A DNA stretch of 64,000 nucleotides, from positions 22,815,201-22,879,200 of the forward strand of contig NC_092670.1 of NCBI RefSeq assembly GCF_964355755.1. Direction: 5' to 3'. The position numbers and the translations under genes were made by a program. The notes beneath the pieces were generated by a model. The model did no database searches and was not told the DNA's origin. It saw only the letters and a program-made list of their open reading frames with translations. Origin of the DNA: Antedon mediterranea. Its lineage: Eukaryota > Echinodermata > Crinoidea > Comatulida > Antedonidae. Positions 50,701-62,700 of this stretch are shown here, one piece after another (the first letter of the stretch is position 1; the number at the start of each line of letters is the position of its first letter).

Positions 50701-53700
50701 ATTTCACTCTTCCTTGTGTAGACATTGTTTAAATATCTAGCCACGTCTGGCCTGTTCTTTTATATTCACTAAACCCAGTCTAGAGTTAATTTTAAGGTCT
50801 CCTAGTAGATTCTCAGCATCATCCTTTGGATAGGATGTGAAGCCGTTGGTTCAATGTAGGCTACATAGTGCACGATTTGAAAAGAGTATGAGATCATCTC
50901 CTGGTGTGCTGATCTGGTAGGCGCTGCACTGCTGTCTTACGTGGGTCCGTGGACGGCCTAATCAAAATCTCAGTTTCCAGTTAAGCTTGAGAACCAAGGG
51001 ATAAATACATTTAAACTAAGTTTTTGCTTTTTGTGTCCCTTGATATTATTGCATTGATTTTCTTAGGCCTACAACAACATTATTTCATGGCATTCCAACG
51101 TCTATACAACTATCATTGCATACAGATAACTTTGGCCTCTCCTCGCTGAAGGCACTCTAATCAAAATCAATTCCAATTGAATGCTAGGTTTTCAATTGTA
51201 AAGATTTAAAGACAATACTTGCATTGTTATTAAGCTTAAATATATTGGAGTGTTTGTGCTATTTAGATGTTAAGTACTGTACAAACACTAACATTGATTG
51301 GTATTGGCATTTCACTATTCTCAATACTGTTATCCTCTACTTAAAGAAAGATTTAGTCATGCTAGCGTTACCTTGCAAAGTACAACGAACATCACCCATT
51401 CTCATCTCGGTAGGAAGAGTATTAAATAGCTTTGTTTTTATAACCTAATAACATCAATAGTGTTATCTATGGCATTGGTTTTGTGTTTGTCTATCAAGAA
51501 GAAGGATGTATTGTTGCTCAATTAGACTGGTAAGTTTTTGTGTTTGTTGACTGTTGAAATAGATGGTGTAGTTAGATGAATCTTGTAAATTGTATGTGAT
51601 TAATGTATCTGTACATATGCACTACCATGGTGTAGTCAATTAAACCACGTTGTCATCCTCTCGCTCTTTTAAACTTGCTATAGAGTAAGACTATTTCATA
51701 TGAAAAGAACCCCTATTACTGTAAGTGGACACCTTAGATGGTTCCAACTAGAGACGCAACACAAAGACGTAACGCAATGTAGGGATTTGACCAATCACAA
51801 GCGATAAATTATTTGATATGCTGCTTGTCATTGGTCCTATTGAGACCAAGCTTGGGATTTGTGTTTGTGTTAAAAAATATATTTTCTTTTATTCTCAAGA
51901 AAGTTTTGTTAATAGGGGTATTTACTGTATGTATACGTTTTGTCTACTAGTCTCGGAGCCTTGTCCACACGAGTGTTTTGATTGTTGAATCAATAAAATA
52001 TTTATTTAACAGAATATTTATAGAAGCTTGCAATTAAATGATTTAAATTGATTTGATTGGTTGACGATATTGGCAGCCACAATGAAGTTGTAGTTAGTCT
52101 ACTGTACATTGCTTATGAACAGTTATTTTGCAAAGCAAACAAATGTTGCCAGGAGATCATGTTATAAAATCGTGTTTCTTGTAACACTTTTGATTTGAGT
52201 AATTACTACAATCTTTTTGGTCAACAATAATCAAGCTCAACGTGACTGAGTAAGGTTTATTCTACTCTTGCCCTCAAGTGATGATTAACAATGTTTCATA
52301 GCAACATTGAATGTAAATAAATGCGCAGTTAGTAAATACTTCTGCCAAAAAGGGTTTGAAACAATGAATTAAAATAGGTTTAGTAGCTAGGAGTTATTAT
52401 TGTACAGTTTATGGTAAGATCAGAAAGCAGATAGTTTGAGACCTATAAGCCAGTACAGCATTAAAAGATATAAGTAGTATTTTAACACCCATCCACCTCC
52501 TTCCCCACTCCCCAAACCTCAGAATGAGTCTTGATTAGAATGCATCTCTTGTAGGAATAAGGTAGTTAAGCACGTGCAGATGCAGCGTTATAGATTAGGG
52601 TGGGCGGGGGCTAAATATTTCATAAATGATTAAACAATCCGTCAGGTTACAGAAAAATAAAAATAGTCATTATTTTTATTTAAAAAAAGATATGACTGTT
52701 AAATTTTAGTTAAGTGCTGCTTTCTTGTAGGGGCCTAACCCGGCCAATATATATATACCAATAATATTATGCGCTATACTTTGGAAAGTTATTACTGTAT
52801 AAGTATACAGTAAAACCTTTCATTTGGGACAACTGTATTGAGAGGACACTTTCCCTAGTAAAGGGATGTAAGATTAACATGTCAATATAGCCAGCCCCTA
52901 TTCAGCTGATTAAGGAGACACTTTGATAGGTCTCTGGAGGTGTCCCTTTAATAGGGATTCTTATGCATTTTAAATCACATTGTAGAAATCAACCCACCAT
53001 CCAATCTGTTATTATATACGGTACAAAGGAAACTCGGAAAACAACAATTTTACAGCCTGTTATAATATGATATAAATAACACTACAAATATTTTATTGGA
53101 TGTTGAAAACTAAGTTGGAGAAATGAAATTGTATGAATTTAATTAAATTTGATACATTTGTCAGTTTTTATTTTACTCTGGAGTATTGTGTAAACAATGG
53201 TGATAATTCAATTCAATCAATTCATCGACATTTTTATGAAGATGTACTTGTCTGTGCATCTAATCTACACTGAATGAAACAGTGTGTCAGTTTCTGAGTA
53301 TTTCTTTACTGCAGTCTATTTTAGATTTAATAGAGAATGGTAAGGTGTAATTAGTAAGGGATATCAGACTAGCCTGTGAGAGGCATAGATTTGAGTCCTG
53401 TCTGTGCCATATTGCTTGTATCATAGGCAAGATAGATTATTGTCATTGTTTCGTCCTCGGATAGGATATAAAGCCATCAATTCCATATATTAATAATAAA
53501 CTTTTTAAACTACTGTATTTTAAAAGAGTAAAGGATTGCCTCCTGATGTGCTGATCTTGGTCTTTGGAACATTCTTGTACTGAAGAGGCCATCAAGTATA
53601 AACAAGAAATAAATCAAATATTAATAATTAGATGTGTATTATTTTTTTTCTTATAGGTGAAATCCTTTTATCTAAAGAAGATAGACCTCTGGAAATTGTA

Positions 53701-56700
53701 GTGAATGCTGAGCATGACGTCCGGTTTCTCTTGAAAATGGATAACGTAAAAGAGAGTCCGTCAACCTACTCTTTTGATGATGGGGAGACATCACCAGCAA
53801 CAAACCACAAACATTTATCAAAATTCTTTGGCGTTAGTAGCGATGAGCTAAACGCTGCCATCTCCCCAAGTCTTCCATCAAACATGTCCAAGTGGAAAGG
53901 AGTACCAGGATGGTTTAAGAAACATCATGGTGATGACTTAAGCTTAAGCAGTAACAGTAGCGGCAGTAGTGGTCAACATGGTAAACCAGTTGATGAGTAC
54001 CATAATGGCGTCAAAGGATTGATGTTGAATCCACAAAGTCCTAAGTTCAGAAGAAAATCTGAAACTCTTGCAGAACCTATTAAGATTCGTTCAAAATCAA
54101 AGAAAGAGAAACACAAATTAAAGCAAAGACCAAAGTCGATAAGTGAGGTTTTAGAAAGAAAGTTAACACGCAAAAAGAAATTGACATTGGAAATCAGCGT
54201 TGACGTTGAGTTGTCATTTGACGAATGTACTCCAGGAATCATTAAAGTTTTTGGTGATGAGATCTCTTCTGGTGCAACTTATAAAAGTGTGTTAGCTTCT
54301 GAACAATCAACTGCTGAAGGAATCGTAAAAGAGGTGCTTGATCGGTATTCTTTATCAAAAGATCATTCCAACGAGTATGTATTATGTGATGTTGTTGGAA
54401 AGTTGGATACCAAAAGGGTCAAAGGTCAGAAAAAGATTCTCTTTGATGAAGGAGACTGGCACATGGAATACTTAAGAGTCATTGAAAATAACGATAAACC
54501 GCTTTTGTTACAGGGGTTTTGGAAACCATGTGAAGGTTGTTTTAGACGTTTTGAAATTCGCCGCCGTTCCAAATGTATCGCAACAGACCATGATTACGTT
54601 ACAAGAGGATTAAATGAAAACGCCAAAAGATTTCAAATGCACAGAACGAAAGCATCCAGTGTAGACTTTGGGGAAAGGGGGAGACTTGGCACTCAAGCTG
54701 ATGCAAATACAAATGTTAAAAATGAAAGAGAAGAAACAGAAAGTAGTGACGAACATAGTGAGATGTATCATTTACCAGTGCCACAAGAATTTCCATATTT
54801 GATATATATTAAAGGTTCTGGAGGTAGTGGAGATCTATTGTGCTATCCTCTTAATTTACCAGTTACAATAATTGGTAAAAGACTATCAAACCAGACAATC
54901 CACCAACAGCAAAACCGTGCAGATATTCTTCTTACAGCTTCAGATATCTTTATCAAACATTGCAGAATTATGACGCAATACTTGCATAATTTATCACTTG
55001 AACATTTTGATGAGACGCAAGTTGACGTTTATCTCGAGCCGTTCCCATCAGCCATAGTCCATGTAAATGGAAACATAGTTGAAGAAAAAACACAACTTAA
55101 TTCTGGCGATCTTGTTGGAATTGGTTCTAGTTATCTGTTCATCTTTAAAAATCCTACCGACGAAAACGTGAACGAGATGTCATGGTTGAATGAGTCTCTT
55201 AACGCACACAAATTAGATTCTTCTTCAGGTGAGGCTTTCGTGAGGAACATACATCCAGATTTGGAACCTTTAGCGGATGAATACGAGGCAGATTCAGCTA
55301 GAATGAAGATCATCTATTCAAAGGGGGCTGAAGATGATTTGTTGCAGCATGTCTTGCCAATGGCTTGTGATGGAGAGTTCCCTCTGGTTCCAGCTTTTGT
55401 CTTTACTATGTGCATTGAGCACACAGCCTACCATCATGAACATGATGACACAAAGGCTCTCTTGTGTAAGATTGCTAATCTAATGCAGAATGAGGCGTGG
55501 GTAAGTTGGAAAGATTAGATTCAGTAGCAGTGTCTTCAATTGTTTTTAACATTTAATATATTGTTGTGTATAAACCCTGATTTCGTGCCTAGCTTACTTG
55601 GATAAACTGACATTAGCCTATTTCTCTTAGAAAAGAGCACTAAAACTTGAATACATCCCTTTTAAACAATATAACATTCTATGAACAACAACAATGAGAA
55701 CAACCCATTTCTGGTTTGTGTATTAGGTGATACTGTATGTATAACTAATTCTTTTATTATGTTATATGACATAATACAATCAAGTGAATTGAATGTTGCT
55801 GACGCATCTCGTTGTGAGTGGGCCTTTAATCTTCAAATCTTAGCAGTTCATCTTTACCTCTCCAAACAATGATTCATTGCTATGAGCCTTTCTGATTAGC
55901 AATGTATATAAAACCAATATTCCATGTCTTTTGTTAATGATAACAAAGCTGTTAATATTATAAACATACAGTACATATAGGTTAGACTTATGACCTATAA
56001 TACCGGCATCACATGTGATACATATGTGACAATGTATTCAAGAATTTGATATTGAAAAATGTCAGAAAGTTCTGAGAATTGGCTATTCTTTTAAATAGTC
56101 TTATACTACATATGCATGCGAATTTTCATACCAAAAGTCAAATATTTTATAATTAGGTTATGCATTATCATGCATATCAGCTATTTTTTCTGTCAGAATC
56201 TTTATTTATTTATTTATTTCTTTATATATTTATTTATTTATTTATTATTTCCTTAGCACTATTTTGTCCGTCAATTATCTTGATATCAGTTTCATCTAGC
56301 TAAGTTAATTTTTCAGAGTATATTTCTTATGGCCAGGAATCGATGTGGTTATGTTTTCGAAATTACGATTTAACGAAATCACGTTTGTAACCATATCTTC
56401 ACAAGCATGAATCACAATTAAACAAAATTTTGTACTCATAAATTTCAGGTAATATTTCATCATATGGCAATATATTTACATGCGTAGCGCATATAACACA
56501 TCGTACGTACGCTTTTTCAAAATTGTCACAATTTATTTTCGATGAAATTAGAGTACGTTTCAGGCAATTTTAAGCGTTTAAAAAATTGCTATAAGTGCGC
56601 AGATTTTTTAATGTTAAACGTAATGCGCACTCTTTTTGTCCGATTTCTGTTGTACAACCTTTCTTTAATAATTTCATATTTTATTCATTTTTCAACGCGA

Positions 56701-59700
56701 AATTGCGTTATACGAGCATGTCAAAAGTGACAGGCTATGCACGTGTAACCAGATGAAATTTTTTGAGAATCTACGCACGTGTAAGTTAACAAAATGGTGA
56801 AAATATGCTAAATTTTAAAATTAATATAGATCGTCAGAATTCTGGGGAACACCTATTTTTTATTTCATTTTCTTGAAGTGTATGTATCATATGTATGATT
56901 TATTATCAAATTAAGAGAACAAAAGTTGATTAAGTCATCATTAATTGCATTTTAAATTTAAAAAAATTAATTCCAACAATCAAACAAATTATGACATTTT
57001 CTTAGGCCAAAATAACAAACTTAACATTAACTTCCTTCCTTAAAATGTTATTAAAGTTAAAAGTATATAGTTTGACAGTGCATCATTTTTTTCAATTTTT
57101 AAAGATGTCGTCATAGTAAAAAATTTTAATTCATTACATTGCGGTATGTAATAATCTATCTGCACCATAGTAAATACACAGAGGAATCTTTCCATAACTT
57201 TTAGTTAGTCAGTTGTGTATGGCTCGTTGGTCTGTGCTCGTGTCTATGGCATTCAAGGTACCAAGATCGAGTCTCACCTTGGGAAATGAAACAAAATAAG
57301 ATTTTTTTATTATTCGTATTGTTTGTTCAATTTTATTTCTTAGTGTATAGATTATACACATGATTTTTAATGAAATCTAGATAAAAAGTAACTTATGTCT
57401 TTATTATTATGTAACAAATGTGGTTTATGACATTATACGCAGAGGAATCTTTAATCGTATTGTGATACCGGTTATTGTATTTGCGTTAGCAAGATCCTTT
57501 CACCTATTATAAATAATTAAAGATTCTGAGAAAATTAATCAATCAATATATCTTTTAAAAATCATTTAAATTTGTTTAAATTAATGCATATAACCTATAA
57601 TTTGTCATAGTGATGAATTAAATCTAGTTGTTATATATTATTCTAAAGGAAGTAGAATATTAATTTGAAATATGTTTTCAGAATGGATATCTTATTAATA
57701 TGCTTTCATAATATAAAAACTAGCACATTCAATATGTTTTCAGTTTCAATTGCGTGACATTTTAAATTTAAAGAGAAAAACAGGAAATATTGAGCACGTA
57801 CATTAATATACAGTACACATTTTTAATTTGTTTTCATTGGAAATTTTCGTAACTAAAGTCTGTGATATACAAAATAAAGAAAACAGTAGCCAATAGTAGT
57901 TGATGTTGTGTAAGCCTTCACATTCATATATGCTCATGTTTAAGTACCATGTCTCCGCATCTAAATATAACCATTGTTCTTTGTGTCGTTGTACACCCCC
58001 GTTTCCATATATATAGGCCCAACAACCTGCAGACCAATATGCAAATCATCTCGGTATGCAACGCGCAGACACAAGTATTTACATGACTACGTAAACACTA
58101 CACAGTCTACGTAATTTTTCTACCCCATTTTTCTACCCCACAGAGTTTATGAATAAGTGTTGACTTCTTAATAGTTGATTCAGCTGATTTACAAAGTTTA
58201 TTGACATTTATTTTAAATGTAGATACTTAACCACTACTAAAGGAGCCCTGTTTAATTAACCTTTAAAATTATTTGAAATCTGCTTCCCTAACAACTAAAC
58301 GTCTGGTCATCAGCGTGCATAATTGGGTCATTAACAGAAGCCTAATAACTGATTTCTCTTTTGTGCATTGACTATTTGATAACGATTTGTTTATCTTGAG
58401 GTTATGCGAGTTTTATCTTCACCTGCTCTGTAGGCCTATTCTTTATTTTTTATTTTTATAACCATTTGTGCATTGAACTCAATGAGGATAATATTTAACA
58501 ATACAGAAGAACCCCTATGAAGGGGATATCTTCAGGACCCAATGTACCTTGAAATGTGGTTAATTTTAAGCTACAACCACTTAATTGTATCACAGAAAAG
58601 TGTTCCCTTAATGGGGGTGTCACCTGATTATAGATGTCCCCAGAATAGAGGAGTTCTACTGCATATACAATTACACAGATCATTTTAAGTTAGTAAACTT
58701 ATTTTAAAGGAATTGAGATCTGAAAGTTTACTACCGTGAAATGAAAGATTAATATTTTCAGTGTTAACTTTAGGAATATCAAATTGCTATCAATTAAAAA
58801 CAAATCAATTGCATTCATTTCAGTTAAAAACAAAGACGTTAGCAAGTTCACAATCGGAGAAGTAAGTATTAAATTATTTAAAGCTTTCGCCTAAAAAATA
58901 ACAAAATAATCCGTACAATGGAGTAATTTGAGTTAAAAAAAACCTTTTTCAGGCCGGGAGATGTAAGCGAAATATTATCAGCACTAATGCCTGAACTTCA
59001 ACCTATTATCATTTGGATGTCAAACTCTTTGGAGCTGTTAAACCATCTACAGAAACACATTCATGAGTACATTGTTATCAATGAAGAAGCCTCGCCTCTG
59101 TCGTCATCAGATTCTATCTGTAATGTTGATGAAGAAGTGCTGTCCGTTCTTGAAGAGATAGTAATGTATACATTCCAACAGACTGTTTACTATCTAACAA
59201 AGGTAAAGAGGATTTCATTTCATTTATCGTAATCCATTACAATTTCAACGATAATATACACAAAACTAATGCAGAAGTTATCATTTTGGTCGTTAAATTA
59301 TTACTACAAAAATACTATCTTATAAATACTAAATATAAACATTTGATAACATGTATGGTTGTACATTTTGAGATACAATGACATATAAGGACACTTTATA
59401 GGATTCAAACCTACAACCTCCAGATCTGTAGTCTAAAAAAAAAGTTAAAGACAAAATAACTTGACACTGCTTCATATTTATTACTAATAGGGTTAATGAT
59501 TGAAAAAAATCTAATTTATTAATCTATAACTTTGGCTGCTCATCATAGTGTACTCGGTTCAAATCCTGACCTGACTCACTAGCTGAATGTTTCATGTGAG
59601 CAATGATGCCAGTAAAACTTTATAATTATCATGTAAGACTTTTGCTGAACACACCATTGGATAACTCTTACCCCAATAACCCAATAAAATAGTGCATGGC

Positions 59701-62700
59701 ATAACAACATGGACTATTTAAAGCACATAAATGTCTTAATAAAATCAATGGATAGCAAGAACTTAATGTAAAGCCTCACCTTTCTATACTAATGTTTGCC
59801 CTTATAATAATAGGCAAAGTTTCCTAGAAGCAGTAGAAATATTTATTCTACCCAGTGCTGAAAGTTGGTATTAATTTATAGTAGGCATAGAAAAGTGGTT
59901 CAAATCTTAGTTAATATTTGGCTCCTCCGACTCTCAGGCTAGCCTTTTGGAGGTTGCCACCTTCTTTTGCTTTTAATTTTTATAATCCAGAAATATATCG
60001 AAATAGAAATATTGACATTCTTTTAATGATTCTCGGTTGACAGTAATGATTTGTACGTTACATTTTCTTGTCATTTGTTCTTTTTTTAAACCTTATTATT
60101 ACGTTTCATTGTTGTTATTGATTATGTTTTTATCTTTTCTGCAATTGAAGGAAATAACTGTTTATTTTGATTGAAACATGTAGAAAGCAAATTCTAAAGA
60201 AAAAAGTTTCGAAATTCCAATTTTGCAGCCTTGCTGGCATGGTTGTGAAAGGTTTAGTTTAAATAGTTTAGTGCAGTCTTAAAGTATATAGGCCTTGATT
60301 AAAACCCTTCCTTTGGGACACCTCTAAAAAAGGGGCAATTTTTTTTCAAACGTAAAGAACTCAACCAATTCAGAAGATATTCTTGTGCAAGAGACACCCC
60401 CATAATGGGACATTTTGTTGAATAATGTTAAAGTGTAAAGTATATAGGCCTAGAGTAAAACCCTTCCTTTGGGACACCTCTATAAAGGGGACAATTTTTC
60501 TGTAAAATCAATACCCATTCAGAGGATATCCCCTATTAACGGGACACTTTGTTGAATACCAAAAGTGTCCACTAGGGGTTCTTTAATTTAAGCTACAACC
60601 ACTTTAATTTTAAAATTGCTTTTTCATATTTCTAAAATATGTTATTCTATTGGTTTATAAGTTTTCTATTAAATTGTTGTATCTATCTTAGACACTGTAC
60701 ATCAGTTTACCATTAATACTGGACTCCAGTCCGTTTCTTAATGATGACAGCGGGGATGATGAAAACAAGAAAGAGGAGAAAGCCCTTGGTATCAACAGTA
60801 TACTTGGCATCTTTCAGGCAACCTTTGACCTTTTCAACAGCTTAAACGTAAACAATAACATACTGAAGCAGTTGTTTGCGTACTTGCTGTTCTTCACGAA
60901 TGCTTCGCTGTTTAACATGTTGATGGAACGAGGTTTGTTATAACATTTTGTTTTGCCAAAGAAACAATATTACATGTACAGTAGTCTAATACCCTGCAAA
61001 ATGAAACTTGTAATAGGTTTGAATAATGTGAATACAATTTTGTGTTCTTACTGTGCGCTCGTGTATTGCCCTGGTATTAAACTGGCCAGTTGTAGTAATC
61101 ATATAGCCCACAACTACGCTTTCCTTCTGAAATTTGGCAATATTCTGCCATAAAAACCACTTTTTTTCAGTAGTTAGGTAGTTATATTTACACAATTTGT
61201 GTACAAAAGAATAGAGATTTTACTGTGTAATTTGGACTATCTCCCCACTGATAAAAAAGTGCTTATTTTCAACAAGCTTGTGTAACACAAATAAAATCCC
61301 AAAAATTATGAAACATAGGGGATTCGATGATTATTGGAATGTATGATCAATATAAATTTAACTAACTTGGATGCAATTTTAGCATAGTCTTGATTTTAAC
61401 TAAATCAATTTATAATCATTTTCCAGGGCCTAGCCGTAAGAGCTTCAAGTGGTCAAAAGGCGTTCAGATGCGTGGTAACTTGGATCACATTGAAGGCTGG
61501 ATACAAGACCATGGTATGCAGGACATTGCACACTTTCTTGGCCTAATATCAACTACTGCTGATCTTCTGGCAACTCCTAAGCTACAACTAATGCAGGTAA
61601 ACCTTGATCTTCTAGCAACCCCTAAGCTACAACCATGGAGGAAAAAATAAATTTATTTTTTCCTCCATATGCTACAACTAATGTAGGTAAACCTTGATCT
61701 TCTGGCAACCCCTAAGCTACACCTATTGCAGGTAAACCTTGATCTTCTGGCAACCCCTAAGCTACAACTAATGCAGGTAAACCTTGATCTTCTGGCAACC
61801 CCTAAGCTACAACTAATGCAGGTAAACCTTGATCTTCTGGCAATCCATAAGCTACACCTAATGCAGGTAAACCTTGATCTTCTGGCAACCCCTAAGCTAC
61901 AACTAATGCAGGTAAATCTTGATCTTCTGGCAACCCCTAAGCTACACCTAATGCAGGTAAACCTTGATCTTCTGGCAACCCCTAAGCTACAACTAATGCA
62001 GGTAAACCTTGATCTTCTGCCAACCCCTAAGCTACACCTAATGCAGGTAAACCTTGATCTTCTGCCAACCCCTAAGCTACAACTAATGCAGGTAAACCTT
62101 GATCTTCTGCCAACCCCTAAGCTACAACTAATGCAGGTAAACCTTGATCTTCTGGCAATCCCTAAGCTACACCTAATGCAGGTAAACCTTGATTTTCTGG
62201 CAATCCCTAAGCTACACCTAATGCAGGTAAACCTTGATCTTCTGGCAACCCCTAAGCTACAACTAATGCAGGTAACCCTTGATCTTCTGGCAACCCCTAA
62301 GCTACACCTAATGCAGGTAAACCTTGATCTTCTGGCAATCCCTAAGCTACAACTAATGCAGGTAAACCTTGATCTTCTGGCAATCCCATAAGCTACAACT
62401 AATGCAGGTAAACCTTGATCTTCTGGCAACCCCTAAGCTACAACTAATGCAGGTAAACCTTGATCTTCTGGCAATCCCTAAGCTACACCTAATGCAGGTA
62501 AACCTTGATCTTCTGGCAACCCCTAAGCTACAACTAATGCAGGTAAACCTTGATCTTTTGGCAACCCCTAAGCTACAACTAATGCAGTAAACCATTGATA
62601 AACCTGTTTAGACAGGTTCCATCAATAGCATATAAATAGTTGTTTGTAATCAATATACAGTAAAACTCTTATTAGAGGGACAAGTTTGGAACCTAATAAA

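Noticed and set aside
59390..59590. B-box-like GGTTCAAATCCTGAC motifs as tRNA genes
   Set aside because: No A box at proper spacing and no cloverleaf; probably further SINE remnants.
61653..62595. Open frames on both strands in the 45-bp array (220-258 codons)
   Set aside because: By-products of a 45-bp unit. On the plus strand the frame matters only as a possible extension of exon 7, which the stop at 61648 blocks.
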